From the NCBI GenBank assembly GCA_046318595.1, contig JBKCTV010000024.1, positions 4,168-68,167 on the forward strand: a stretch of 64,000 nt of DNA. Direction: 5' to 3'. Under the pieces are notes generated by a model. It saw only the letters and a list, made by a program, of their open reading frames with translations, was not told where the DNA came from and ran no database searches. A program made the position numbers and the translations under genes. Positions 8,889-17,948 of the stretch are shown here, one piece after another (within the stretch, counting starts at the first letter, position 1; every line of letters starts with the position of its first letter). The stretch comes from DAITMV01 sp046318595 (lineage in GTDB: Bacteria; Pseudomonadota; Gammaproteobacteria; Burkholderiales; Burkholderiaceae_B).

Positions 8889-10003
8889 GTCCGCCGACCG
8901 TCTGGAATTTCTCGGCCGGTCCGGCCATGCTGCCGCAGTCGGTCTTGGAAGAGGCCGCCGCCGAGATGCTCGACTGGCGCGGCTGCGGCATGTCGGTGAT
9001 GGAAATGAGCCATCGCGGCCCAGAGTTCACGCAGATCATCGAGACGGCCGAAGCCGATCTGCGCGGCTTGCTGGCTATTCCGGATGACTATCGGGTGCTG
9101 TTCATGCAGGGCGGTGGCGTTGCGGAAAACGCCATCGTGCCCTTGAATCTGATGCGCGGCTTTACGCGGGCCGCTTTTGTCGATACCGGTATCTGGGCGG
9201 GCAAAACCATTCGCGAGTTTGGCAAATACGGTAACGTGCATGTGGCTGCAACCGCCAGCCAGGCATGTGAACTCGACGGACGCGTTTATCAGCCGTATGC
9301 CTACATTCCGCCAGAAAGCGCGTGGGATGTGCCGGCCGAGGCGGCCTACTTGCATATCTGTCTGAACGAAACGATTGGTGGCGTGGCGTTTGCCGAGCCG
9401 CCCGCACGTGATTTTGGCGTGCCGCTGGTGGCCGACGTATCCTCGACGATATTGTCGCGGCCGCTTGACGTCAGCCGCTTCGGTCTGTTGTATGGCGGCG
9501 CGCAGAAAAACATCGGTCCAGCCGGCTTGACGCTCGTGATCGTGCACGACAGCCTGCTCGACCGCGCCTTGGATGTTTGCCCATCGGCTTTCAACTACCG
9601 CACGGTCGCCGACAACGGTTCGATGTACAACACGCCGCCGACCTATGCGATTTATATTGCCGGGCTGGTCTTCCAATGGCTTAAGCGGCAGGGCGGTCTG
9701 ACGGCGATCCGGGCGCTCAATCAGGCTAAGGCGCGGCTGCTGTACGACACGCTCGACGCCAGCGATTTTTACGCCAACCCTATCGTTCCCGCCCATCGCT
9801 CGACGATGAACGTGCCGTTTCGGCTGCGCGACGAATCTTTGAATGAGCTGTTCCTGACGCGTGCGCAGCAGCGTGGCTTGTTGCAGTTGAAGGGACATAA
9901 GTCGGTTGGTGGCATGCGCGCGTCGATTTACAACGCTATGCCGCTGGCGGGCGTGCAGGCGCTGGTTGAGCATCTATGTGATTTCGAAAAGGACTTCGGC
10001 TGA
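8885..10003 (+). CDS. serC: Phosphoserine aminotransferase
   Basis: The 372-residue PLP enzyme converts 3-phosphohydroxypyruvate to phosphoserine (serine synthesis) and can serve the parallel step of pyridoxine synthesis. NFSAGPAMLP near the start and YGGAQKNIGPAG with the PLP Lys are hallmark motifs; SHRGPEF is the phosphate/substrate region. It starts with GTG inside the gyrA stop (GTGA) and its TGA overlaps the pheA ATG (TGATG), so translation is probably coupled across all three genes. Confidence 0.97.
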   Translation: MSPPTVWNFSAGPAMLPQSVLEEAAAEMLDWRGCGMSVMEMSHRGPEFTQIIETAEADLRGLLAIPDDYRVLFMQGGGVAENAIVPLNLMRGFTRAAFVDTGIWAGKTIREFGKYGNVHVAATASQACELDGRVYQPYAYIPPESAWDVPAEAAYLHICLNETIGGVAFAEPPARDFGVPLVADVSSTILSRPLDVSRFGLLYGGAQKNIGPAGLTLVIVHDSLLDRALDVCPSAFNYRTVADNGSMYNTPPTYAIYIAGLVFQWLKRQGGLTAIRALNQAKARLLYDTLDASDFYANPIVPAHRSTMNVPFRLRDESLNELFLTRAQQRGLLQLKGHKSVGGMRASIYNAMPLAGVQALVEHLCDFEKDFG

Positions 10004-11088
10004 TGGCCGTCAACGATTCCAGCGATGCCTTGCGGCCGCTGCGTGACCAGATCGATACCCTCGATGGTCGGATTCTCGATTGCCTGAACGAGCGTGCCCG
10101 TCTGGCGCAGCAAATCGGCGCCTTGAAAGCACGGTCCGATGCCCCAGTCATGCGGCCTGAACGCGAAGCGCAGGTGATCGATCGTCTGCAAAAAGCCAAT
10201 CCGGGGCCGCTGGGTAAGTCGGAAATCTCTTGCATTTTCCGCGAAGTCATGTCGGCCTGCCGTGCCCTCGAGCATCGGCTGCGCGTAGCGTTTCTGGGGC
10301 CGCAGGGTACATTCAGCGAGCAGGCGGTTTGGGCGCATTTCGGGCACTCGATTGATGCCGTGGCGGTCGATTGCATCGACGAGGTGTTTCGGCGGGTTGA
10401 GGCGGGGCAGTGCGAGTTTGGTGTGGTGCCGGTCGAAAATTCCACAGAGGGCTCGGTGTCTTACACGCTGGATGCGCTGTTGAACACCAGCCTGAAAATC
10501 AGCGGCGAAGTGTCTTTGACTATCGTTCATCATTTGTTGGCTGCCCAGGAAGCGAGGGTTGCCACGGTCCGCGAGGTTTGCGCCCATCCGCAGGCCCTTG
10601 CCCAATGCAAAGGCTGGCTGCAGTCGAACCTGCCCGGCGTGACGATGCGCGCGGTATCGAGCAATGCCGAGGGCGCACGCCTGGCCGGGCAGGATGCCAC
10701 GCTGGCGGCGATCGCCGGGCAGGCGGCCCGCGACCATTACGGTTTGCAGGCGCTAGCTGAAGGCATTCAGGACAATGTACACAACCGCACGCGCTTCCTG
10801 GTCATCGGCGCGGCCGATTCGGCCGCCAGCGGTCGCGATCTCACCAGTGTCGTGCTGGCAGTCGCCAACCGGCCGGGGGCGGTGTATCGCATGCTCGAAC
10901 CGCTCGACCGGCATGGTGTGTCGATGACGCGCTTCGAATCGCGCCCGGCCCGGAACGGTCGTTGGGAATATTATTTTTATATCGATATGCTGGGGCATCG
11001 CACCGACCCGGCCGTTGCCGCTGTTTTGCAGGAGCTGCAGGACAACGCGCTGTTTTTCCGTCACCTCGGATCTTTTCCAAGCTTATGA
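10003..11088 (+). CDS. pheA: Bifunctional chorismate mutase / prephenate dehydratase
   Basis: The 361-residue P-protein feeds phenylalanine synthesis. Residues 1-95 are an AroQ chorismate mutase helix bundle (LRDQIDTLDGRILDCLNER). Residues about 98-275 are prephenate dehydratase with GPQGTFSEQA, VENSTEGSV and the catalytic NRTRFLVIG. Residues about 283-361 are the ACT regulatory domain with the phenylalanine-binding ESRPARNGRWEYYFY motif. Full-length and intact, so feedback inhibition by phenylalanine is expected. It overlaps serC by 1 base and hisC by 4. Confidence 0.97.
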   Translation: MAVNDSSDALRPLRDQIDTLDGRILDCLNERARLAQQIGALKARSDAPVMRPEREAQVIDRLQKANPGPLGKSEISCIFREVMSACRALEHRLRVAFLGPQGTFSEQAVWAHFGHSIDAVAVDCIDEVFRRVEAGQCEFGVVPVENSTEGSVSYTLDALLNTSLKISGEVSLTIVHHLLAAQEARVATVREVCAHPQALAQCKGWLQSNLPGVTMRAVSSNAEGARLAGQDATLAAIAGQAARDHYGLQALAEGIQDNVHNRTRFLVIGAADSAASGRDLTSVVLAVANRPGAVYRMLEPLDRHGVSMTRFESRPARNGRWEYYFYIDMLGHRTDPAVAAVLQELQDNALFFRHLGSFPSL

Positions 11089-12242
11089 ATATTCAAACGC
11101 ACGTTCCCGCCCACATTCGCGCGATTGCGCCTTACCAAGCCGGCAAGCCGATCGCCGAGCTGGCGCGCGAGTACGGGTTGGAGCAGTCGGCGATCATCAA
11201 GCTGGCGTCGAACGAAAACCCTTTGGGAATGAGTCCGAAAGCGCTGCAAGCGCTACAGTCGGTCGGTGATGGGTTGGGTCACGGTTTGGGCCATGAGCTG
11301 GGCCGCTACCCGGACGCGAATGGCTTCTACTTGAAGGCGGCACTCGCCCGGAAATACGCCGTGCCCACCGACTGGCTGACGCTGGGCAACGGTTCGAACG
11401 ACATCCTCGAGCTGGCGGCGCTGGCGTTTTTGACGCCAGGGGTGAACGCGCTTTATTCCGACCATGCATTTGCCGTATATGCGCTCGCGACGCAGGCCCG
11501 TGGGGCAGGTGCCGTGGTCGTGCCTGCGCGCGCGCTGGGACACGATCTGCCCGCCATGCTCGCTGGCATCGATGGTCAGGTGCGGCTGGTGTTCATCGCC
11601 AATCCGAACAACCCGACCGGCACTTTGCTCGGTGGAGCGGCCATCGCCGATTTTCTGGCGGGGGTGCCCGAGGACGTGGTGGTGGTGCTCGACGAGGCCT
11701 ATAACGAATATTTGGCGCCAGAACAGCGTTACGACGCAATCGAGTTCGTGCGGCGGCATCCGAACCTGCTGCTGTCGCGCAGCTTTTCCAAAGCGTATGG
11801 GCTCGCAGGGTTGCGGGTCGGTTACGGCGTGGCGCAACCCGGCCTGACCGAGCTGTTGAACCGTGTCCGACAACCCTTCAACGTCAATACTCTGGCGCAG
11901 GCTGCGGCTGCGGCCGCCTTGTTCGACGACGCATTTTTACGCCAGACCTACGATTTGAACCAGACGGGTTTGCGTCTGCTGGAAGCCGGCTTTCGCGCGT
12001 TGCAGCTTGAGTTCGTGCCATCGGCAGGTAATTTCGTGCTGGTCAAAGTCGGCAATACGCCGGACGCCGGGCAACGGGTTTTCGTCGAACTGCTCAGGCG
12101 CGGCATCATCGTCCGGCCGGTCGGTAACTATGGCTTGCCGCAATGGCTGCGCGTCAGCGTTGGCCTGCCCGCGGAAAACGCGGCTTTCCTGGCGGCCTTG
12201 CCGCTGGCTTTGCAGCAGGCCCGAAACCCTGCGGTGGCTTGA
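11085..12242 (+). CDS. hisC: Histidinol-phosphate aminotransferase
   Basis: The 385-residue class II-fold PLP aminotransferase has LASNENPLG near the N-terminus, the PLP-stacking region FIANPNNPTGT, the Asp in LDEAYNEY and the Schiff-base Lys in SFSKAYGLAGLRVGYG. Its position between pheA and tyrA is conserved in many proteobacteria, where the enzyme may also transaminate aromatic keto acids. I chose the ATG at 11085 that overlaps the pheA stop (ATGA); an upstream in-frame start would lie inside pheA. Confidence 0.96.
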   Translation: MNIQTHVPAHIRAIAPYQAGKPIAELAREYGLEQSAIIKLASNENPLGMSPKALQALQSVGDGLGHGLGHELGRYPDANGFYLKAALARKYAVPTDWLTLGNGSNDILELAALAFLTPGVNALYSDHAFAVYALATQARGAGAVVVPARALGHDLPAMLAGIDGQVRLVFIANPNNPTGTLLGGAAIADFLAGVPEDVVVVLDEAYNEYLAPEQRYDAIEFVRRHPNLLLSRSFSKAYGLAGLRVGYGVAQPGLTELLNRVRQPFNVNTLAQAAAAAALFDDAFLRQTYDLNQTGLRLLEAGFRALQLEFVPSAGNFVLVKVGNTPDAGQRVFVELLRRGIIVRPVGNYGLPQWLRVSVGLPAENAAFLAALPLALQQARNPAVA

Positions 12243-12247
12243 AGCCT

Positions 12248-13207
12248 ATGACAACTGTGCCAACGGAGTTTGTGGAGTTCGTACCCTTTCGGCGGCTGGC
12301 CATCATCGGCACGGGCCTGATGGGCGGCTCGCTCGCCTTGGCTGCCAAGCAACAAGGTCTGGCTTTGCACACCGTCGGCTATTCACGGCATTTTGCGACC
12401 GCGGAGCAGGCGGAGGCTTTTGGTGTCATTGATCAGGCCTGCGACCGTTTATCGGATGCGGTGGACGGCGCCGACGCCATTTATCTGGCCGTGCCCGGCG
12501 GGCAACTGCCCGCCCTTCTGGAAACGCTGGCGCCGCTCGTGCGGGCGCTCCCGGATGGCACTTGGCCGATCGTTTGGGACGCGGGCAGCACCAAACAGAA
12601 CGTGGTCTCCGGCCTGGTTGCGCTGCGCGACCGTTTCCCTGAATTCGTCAGCCATTGTGTGTTGTGTCATCCGATTGCCGGCTCGGAGCGCCGTGGGCCG
12701 AGCGCCGCGCAGGTCGATTTGTATGCCGGTAAAACCGTCGTGCTCTGTCGTGGCGAATCAACCGATCCTCTGGCGCATGCGAGGGTCGAAAGCTTCTGGA
12801 CGATGCTCGGCGCGCGTGTCAAAACCATGCCGGCTGACCGGCACGACGCCTTTTTTGCTGCTGCCAGTCATTTGCCGCATTGGTTGGCGTTTGCTTATGT
12901 CGCGGCCTTGCTGGATCAGCCGGACGGCGCGGTGGCCATGGCCGAAGGCGGCGCCGGATTTCGCGATTTCACGCGGATTGCGGCCAGTTCGCCGGAGATG
13001 TGGTGCGATATCTTTTTGGACAATCGGGAAAATATGCTAGCGCGGCTGGCGGCGGTCGATGCCAGGCTGCTGGCGATGAGAGCTGCGTTGCAAAATAAAG
13101 ACCGGGCGGCGCTGACCGATGTTCTGGTTCGGGCCGCCCAGTTTCGGGAAAGCTGGTCGCCGCATTCTACGGCTGGCGACTGCGCTGCTGAAGTCAATGC
13201 CGAATGA
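12248..13207 (+). CDS. tyrA: Prephenate dehydrogenase (tyrosine pathway)
   Basis: The 319-residue NAD-dependent dehydrogenase has a Rossmann start IIGTGLMGGSLA and the TyrA motifs CHPIAGSE and SHLPHWLAFA, plus AEGGAGFRDFTRIA in the C-terminal helical dimer domain. It oxidatively decarboxylates prephenate (or arogenate) toward tyrosine. I start at the ATG at 12248, five bases after hisC, because an upstream in-frame start would lie entirely inside hisC. Its last 14 bases overlap the 3' end of the opposite-strand gene. In Pseudomonas the equivalent protein is fused to AroA; here they are separate. Confidence 0.94.
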   Translation: MTTVPTEFVEFVPFRRLAIIGTGLMGGSLALAAKQQGLALHTVGYSRHFATAEQAEAFGVIDQACDRLSDAVDGADAIYLAVPGGQLPALLETLAPLVRALPDGTWPIVWDAGSTKQNVVSGLVALRDRFPEFVSHCVLCHPIAGSERRGPSAAQVDLYAGKTVVLCRGESTDPLAHARVESFWTMLGARVKTMPADRHDAFFAAASHLPHWLAFAYVAALLDQPDGAVAMAEGGAGFRDFTRIAASSPEMWCDIFLDNRENMLARLAAVDARLLAMRAALQNKDRAALTDVLVRAAQFRESWSPHSTAGDCAAEVNAE

Positions 13208-13562
13208 ACAGCTTCACCGACTCGGTGCTCGACTGCAGCCAGGCCCGGAGCACCTGCAATTCCATCTTGATCAGCGGCGTTTTTTCGTTGCTGAAGGCGT
13301 AGGTCATCGCCTCGATGTCGACCAACAAGCGTGACAACGCGTTCGCATTGGCCGCCTGATGCCACTCGCGGGCGATCCTGTTGATCAGATCCGGGCGGAT
13401 CAAAGCGGTCGTGCCCGGTACATAGTCGAAGGGCAGCGACAATAAAAACTTCTCGGCCTCGAGCGTCAACAGCCCGTCGGCTGACGATTCGAGCCAAGTG
13501 TCCTCGGGGCCCGAAGCGCGTTGTTCCCTGAAAGTGTCGTCATTTTTATAAAGCTCGAACAT
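13194..13562 (-). CDS. Hypothetical protein between tyrA and aroA
   Basis: A 122-residue soluble, mostly helical protein on the opposite strand to its neighbours. The ATG at 13562 (MFELYKNDDTF) is preceded by GGAAAA at a suitable distance; an upstream start would add 30 residues with no similarity in composition. No signal peptide, membrane helix, Cys motif or recognisable catalytic signature. Acidic N-terminal half, then a helical region (LINRIAREWHQAANANALS). Its stop overlaps the tyrA stop tail-to-tail. Its presence as an opposite-strand island inside a conserved operon suggests later insertion. Function unknown. Confidence 0.6.
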   Translation of the reverse strand: MFELYKNDDTFREQRASGPEDTWLESSADGLLTLEAEKFLLSLPFDYVPGTTALIRPDLINRIAREWHQAANANALSRLLVDIEAMTYAFSNEKTPLIKMELQVLRAWLQSSTESVKLFIRH

Positions 13563-13667
13563 GGCTTTTTCCGCGAAGTGGTGAACGTAAAGACTTATAA
13601 TCGCGCTCTGGCCGCCGCTCCGCTTCCCCGAGATAGGTGTGGCTAACCTCAACGAACGAGTAATCTA

Positions 13668-15008
13668 ATGAAATACCGTATTAACCCAGGGGCGTTGCAG
13701 ACTGCTGCCGTGCGCGTGCCGGGCGACAAGTCCATTTCCCACCGGGCCATCATGCTCGGTTCGATTGCCGATGGCGTGACCGACGTGCGGGGGTTTCTCG
13801 AAGGCGAGGATGCTTTATCGACTATGAACGCGTTTCGCGCCCTGGGCGTGCGAATCGAAGGGCCGGTTGCGGGCCGGGTTCGCGTCCAGGGCGTTGGCCT
13901 GCACGGTTTGCGGTTGCCGCCAGGTGCAAATGCCACGGACGTGCTGACGCTGGACTGCGGGAACTCCGGCACGTCCATGCGCCTGATGGCCGGTTTGCTG
14001 GCTGGACAGGGACGGCCCATCCGTCTCACGGGCGACGCCAGCCTGGCCCGGCGTCCGATGAAGCGCATCATCGAGCCGCTCGGCAGCATGGGTGCGCAGA
14101 TTGACGCGGTCGGAGATGGTCTGCCGCCCCTGGTGGTTCGGCCGGTCGAGCGGCTGCAGGCCATCGATTACCGCTTGCCGATGGCTTCTGCCCAGGTCAA
14201 GTCGAGTATTTTGCTGGCGGGGCTCTACGCCGATGGGCTCACGTCGGTGACCGAACCGGCGGTCACGCGCGACCATACTGAGCGCATGCTGCGCGGGTTC
14301 GGCGTTGCGGTCGATACTCAAGGCGCTAGGGTCCAGTTGCGCGGTGGGCAAAGGCTGAAAGCCTGCGCGATTGACGTGCCGGCGGATATCTCTTCGGCGG
14401 CGTTTTTGCTTGTCGCTGGTGCGATCGCCGCGCAGGCCGAGCTTACGCTCGAGCATGTCGGCGTCAATCCGACCCGCACCGGAATTCTCGATATCCTCGG
14501 TCTCATGGGGGCCCGAATCGAGTTGCGCAATCAGCGGGAGGTGGGTGGTGAGCCAGTAGCGGACCTCGTCGTGCGCGCCAGTGAGCTGCATGGCATCGAC
14601 ATTCCCGAGCATCTGGTGCCTCTCGCCATCGACGAGTTTCCGGTGATTTTCGTGGCGGCGGCAAATGCCCACGGCACGACCGTCTTGCGCGGCGCGGCTG
14701 AGCTGCGCGTCAAGGAGTCGGATCGGATCGCGGTCATGGCCGATGGTTTGCAGGCCTGTGGCATCGACGCCACCCCGACGCCCGACGGCATGGTGATCGT
14801 TGGTGCTGGCGAGCGCAACGGTGCCCGTTATCGAGGCGCGCAGGTCCAGTCGCACGGCGACCACCGCATCGCGATGGCCTTCACCGTGGCGGCTCTGCGC
14901 GCCTCGTCCAGCATGGAAGTGCTTGACTGCAAAAATGTCGCTACTTCCTTTCCGGGTTTCGTCGATCTGATGAGAACGGTTGGTTTCGATCTCGAGGTGA
15001 GCGTTTGA
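13668..15008 (+). CDS. aroA: 3-phosphoshikimate 1-carboxyvinyltransferase (EPSP synthase)
   Basis: The 446-residue enzyme makes EPSP from shikimate-3-phosphate and PEP. VPGDKSISHRA, LDCGNSGTSMRL, LARRPMKRI, LRVKESDRI and HGDHRIAMAF are all present, so the active site is complete. The GDKSISHR and GEDALSTMNAFRALGV motifs resemble the Pseudomonas TyrA-AroA fusion and Gram-positive enzymes, not the LPGSKSISNR form I associate with most beta-proteobacteria. Whether that implies reduced glyphosate sensitivity cannot be decided by eye. The stop overlaps the cmk start. Confidence 0.96.
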   Translation: MKYRINPGALQTAAVRVPGDKSISHRAIMLGSIADGVTDVRGFLEGEDALSTMNAFRALGVRIEGPVAGRVRVQGVGLHGLRLPPGANATDVLTLDCGNSGTSMRLMAGLLAGQGRPIRLTGDASLARRPMKRIIEPLGSMGAQIDAVGDGLPPLVVRPVERLQAIDYRLPMASAQVKSSILLAGLYADGLTSVTEPAVTRDHTERMLRGFGVAVDTQGARVQLRGGQRLKACAIDVPADISSAAFLLVAGAIAAQAELTLEHVGVNPTRTGILDILGLMGARIELRNQREVGGEPVADLVVRASELHGIDIPEHLVPLAIDEFPVIFVAAANAHGTTVLRGAAELRVKESDRIAVMADGLQACGIDATPTPDGMVIVGAGERNGARYRGAQVQSHGDHRIAMAFTVAALRASSSMEVLDCKNVATSFPGFVDLMRTVGFDLEVSV

Positions 15009-15670
15009 ACGACGTGTCGCCGATTATCACCATCGACGGACCGACAGCCTCGGGCAAAGGTACGATTGCATCAGGCGTGGCCGGTGTGCTGGGGTTCAAT
15101 TATCTCGATAGCGGCGCCTTGTACCGTCTGGCTGCGCTGCAGTCGGTCCGCGAACGCGTCGATCCGAACGACGATGCCGCACTCGGCGCCATGGCGCGCT
15201 GCCTGCCTATCTGCTTCGACACCAAAAAAATCCAATTGAACGGCGAGGATGTCACCGACGCGATTCGCACCGAGAGCATTGGCAATCTGGCTTCGCAGAT
15301 CGCCCGTGGTGCCGGCCTGCGCCAGGGGCTGCTCGATCTGCAGCGCGCTTTCGCCAAACCTCCCGGCCTGGTGGCTGATGGCCGCGACATGGGCACCGTC
15401 GTGTTCCCGACGGCCCGTTTCAAGGTGTTTTTGACGGCCAGTGCCGAGGTGCGCGCAGAGAGGCGATATAAGCAGTTGATCGAAAAGGGCTTTTCTGTTA
15501 AATTTGTTGACCTGCTGCAAAATCTTCAGGAACGCGATGCACGCGACAGTTCGCGGGCGTTTGCGCCTTTGGTGCCGGCGGCGGGGGCATGGATTTTGGA
15601 TTCGACCGATAAGGGCATCGACGATGTCGTGGCCGGTATCGTCGACCGCTATCGATGCGCAGAGGTATGA
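15005..15670 (+). CDS. cmk: Cytidylate kinase
   Basis: The 221-residue kinase phosphorylates CMP and dCMP. P-loop DGPTASGKGT lies at residues 11-20, followed by LDSGALYRL (CMP-binding) and DGRDMGTVVFP. The frame begins with TTG at 15005 overlapping the aroA stop (TTGA). A GTG three codons later at 15014 would give the same protein without three residues and is an alternative start. It is followed after 84 bases by rpsA, the standard order. Confidence 0.95.
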   Translation: MNDVSPIITIDGPTASGKGTIASGVAGVLGFNYLDSGALYRLAALQSVRERVDPNDDAALGAMARCLPICFDTKKIQLNGEDVTDAIRTESIGNLASQIARGAGLRQGLLDLQRAFAKPPGLVADGRDMGTVVFPTARFKVFLTASAEVRAERRYKQLIEKGFSVKFVDLLQNLQERDARDSSRAFAPLVPAAGAWILDSTDKGIDDVVAGIVDRYRCAEV

Positions 15671-15754
15671 CCATGGGCCGGCCTGTTTGGTGACAGACCG
15701 GATTTACAACGCCACCCGGGCCGGTGTCCGCGGTGAGATTTGATCGATTTTTAA

Positions 15755-17458
15755 ATGACCACAGACCAACTCGTAACACTCCCTACCGAAAGTTTCGCCG
15801 CGCTGTTCGAAGAAAGCCTCTCAAAACAGGAAATGCGCACCGGCGAAGTGATTACTGCGGAAGTCGTCCGCATCGACCACAACCACGTGGTCGTCAATGC
15901 CGGCCTTAAATCCGAAAGTTTTATCCCGATCGAAGAATTCAAGACCGACCGCGGCGAGCTCGAAGTGCAGGCCGGCGATTTCGTTTCGGTCGCCATCGAG
16001 TCGCTCGAGGACGGCTACGGGGAAACGCGCCTGTCGCGCGACAAAGCCAAGCGCCTCGCGGCCTGGCTGCATCTCGAAAACGCGCTGGACTCCGGCGAGC
16101 TGGTCACCGGTACGATCACCGGCAAGGTCAAGGGCGGCCTCACGGTCATGGTCAACGGTATCCGCGCCTTCCTGCCGGGTTCGCTGGTCGACGTCCGTCC
16201 CGTCAAAGACACCACGCCGTTCGAAGGCAAAACCCTCGAATTCCGTGTCATCAAGCTTGATCGCAAACGCAACAACGTCGTGTTGTCGCGGCGTGCCGTC
16301 GTCGAGGCCAATATGGGCGAGGAGCGTCAGAAGCTCCTCGAAACCCTGTCTGAAGGCGCGGTCGTCAAGGGCGTGGTCAAAAACATCACCGATTACGGTG
16401 CTTTCGTGGACCTGGGCGGCATCGATGGTTTGCTGCATATCACCGATCTGGCCTGGCGCCGCGTGCGGCATCCATCCGAGGTGCTGACGGTCGGTCAGGA
16501 GCTGACTGCCAAAGTGTTGAAGTTCGATCAGGAGAAAAACCGCGTTTCGCTGGGTGTCAAGCAGCTTGGCGACGATCCGTGGGTCGGTTTGTCCCGTCGT
16601 TATCCAGCGCACACGCGCTTGTTCGGCAAGGTTACGAACATCACCGATTATGGTTCGTTCGTCGAAGTCGAGCAGGGTATCGAAGGTCTGGTGCATGTGT
16701 CCGAGATGGACTGGACCAACAAAAACGTCGATCCCAAGAAAGTTGTCACTTTGGGTGACGAAGTCGAGGTCATGGTTCTGGAAATCGACGAAGACCGTCG
16801 CCGGATCAGCTTGGGCATGAAACAGTGCAAGCCCAATCCGTGGGAAGACTTCTCGGCTACCCACAAAAAAGGCGACAAGGTCAGTGGTGCCATCAAATCA
16901 ATAACCGATTTTGGCGTATTCATTGGCCTGGCCGGTGGCATCGACGGTCTGGTTCACCTGTCCGACCTGTCCTGGAATGAAACCGGCGAAGAAGCCGTTC
17001 GGCGCTTCAAGAAAGGCGACGAAGTCGAAGCCCTGGTACTGGCGATCGATACCGAACGCGAGCGTATTTCCCTGGGTATCAAGCAGTTGTCCGGAGATCC
17101 GTTCACGGTCTTCGCATCGACCAACGACAAGGGCTCAATGGTCACCGGGACGATCAAGGCGGTCGACCCCAAAGGTGCTACTGTCGATCTGGGCGACGAC
17201 ATCGAAGCTTACCTGCGGGCGTCCGAATTGTCGGTCGACCGGGTCGAGGACGCGCGTAACGTGCTTAAGGAAGGCGAGCCCGTGACGGCCATGGTCATCA
17301 ACATCGATCGCAAGAACCGGTCGATCAGCCTGTCCTTGAAAGCCAAGGACACGGTCGACGCCGATGAGGCGATGAAACGTATGTCGGCTGAAAGCACTGC
17401 CGCTTCGGGTACGACCAACCTGGGTGCGTTGCTGAAAGCAAAATTGGGTAATCAATAA
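15755..17458 (+). CDS. rpsA: 30S ribosomal protein S1
   Basis: The 567-residue protein contains six S1 (OB-fold) domains. The first two are the divergent ribosome-binding pair (VVRIDHNHVVVNAGLKSESF; GLTVMVNGIRAFLPGSLVD). Domains 3-6 repeat the canonical ITDYGAFVDLGGIDGLLH, ITDYGSFVEVEQGIEGLVH, ITDFGVFIGL and VDLGDDIEAYL patterns. Domain 6 is more diverged. Length is near the E. coli 557. S1 unfolds mRNA at the 30S platform, and in E. coli it represses its own leader. The 84-base gap after cmk contains GC-rich complementary stretches (GGCCGG/CCGGCC type) that could form such a leader. Confidence 0.98.
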   Translation: MTTDQLVTLPTESFAALFEESLSKQEMRTGEVITAEVVRIDHNHVVVNAGLKSESFIPIEEFKTDRGELEVQAGDFVSVAIESLEDGYGETRLSRDKAKRLAAWLHLENALDSGELVTGTITGKVKGGLTVMVNGIRAFLPGSLVDVRPVKDTTPFEGKTLEFRVIKLDRKRNNVVLSRRAVVEANMGEERQKLLETLSEGAVVKGVVKNITDYGAFVDLGGIDGLLHITDLAWRRVRHPSEVLTVGQELTAKVLKFDQEKNRVSLGVKQLGDDPWVGLSRRYPAHTRLFGKVTNITDYGSFVEVEQGIEGLVHVSEMDWTNKNVDPKKVVTLGDEVEVMVLEIDEDRRRISLGMKQCKPNPWEDFSATHKKGDKVSGAIKSITDFGVFIGLAGGIDGLVHLSDLSWNETGEEAVRRFKKGDEVEALVLAIDTERERISLGIKQLSGDPFTVFASTNDKGSMVTGTIKAVDPKGATVDLGDDIEAYLRASELSVDRVEDARNVLKEGEPVTAMVINIDRKNRSISLSLKAKDTVDADEAMKRMSAESTAASGTTNLGALLKAKLGNQ

Positions 17459-17591
17459 GCGAGCAATAAGCGCGTATCGATAGAGCGCAATTAGATCAGG
17501 GCGACGCTGCGAAAGCCGTGTCGACCCTGTAGTCGTTGGGCCAACCAGGTGCTTTGAGTAGATGCTCGAAGCGCCTTTTTCATTAGATGTA

Positions 17592-17948
17592 ATGACCAAA
17601 TCCGAATTGATCAATCGACTGGCGCAACGCTTCGAGAAACTCCCGTTTCGCGACACCGATTTTGCTGTAAAAATGATAATCGATACCATGGTGAAATCCC
17701 TGGCCGATGGTGTGCGCATCGAAATCCGCGGCTTCGGCAGCTTTTCCCTGACGCATCGTCCGGCAAGGCTAGGCCGTAATCCTAAATCGGGCGAGCAAGT
17801 CCATGTTCCGGAAAAGCGCGTGCCACACTTCAAACCGGGTAAGGAGCTGCGCGAGCGTGTCGATCAGGCCTCCCGGCAACAGTCCAGGCACGCGGCTCAG
17901 GCAGACAGCGTCGCATTTGTTTTTCCGGCTGACCAGGGGGCGGCTTGA
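17592..17948 (+). CDS. ihfB: Integration host factor subunit beta
   Basis: The 118-residue DNA-bending protein matches IHF-beta from MTKSELINRL through EIRGFGSFSLTHRPARLGRNPKSGE and the HFKPGKELRERV end. The usual length is about 94-100, so the Gln/Ala/Ser-rich C-terminal tail of about 20 residues is an extension. I chose the ATG at 17592 because MTKSELI is the family start; an in-frame upstream ATG at 17562 would add 10 unmatched residues. A 10-bp stem with one bulge spans about 17496-17527 in the leader, without a T-tract, so it is not an obvious terminator. lapA begins within its stop. Confidence 0.95.
   Translation: MTKSELINRLAQRFEKLPFRDTDFAVKMIIDTMVKSLADGVRIEIRGFGSFSLTHRPARLGRNPKSGEQVHVPEKRVPHFKPGKELRERVDQASRQQSRHAAQADSVAFVFPADQGAA

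Noticed and set aside
8615..9973. A 452-codon open frame antisense to serC and the gyrA end
   Set aside because: Same reason; serC and gyrA are unambiguous on the plus strand.
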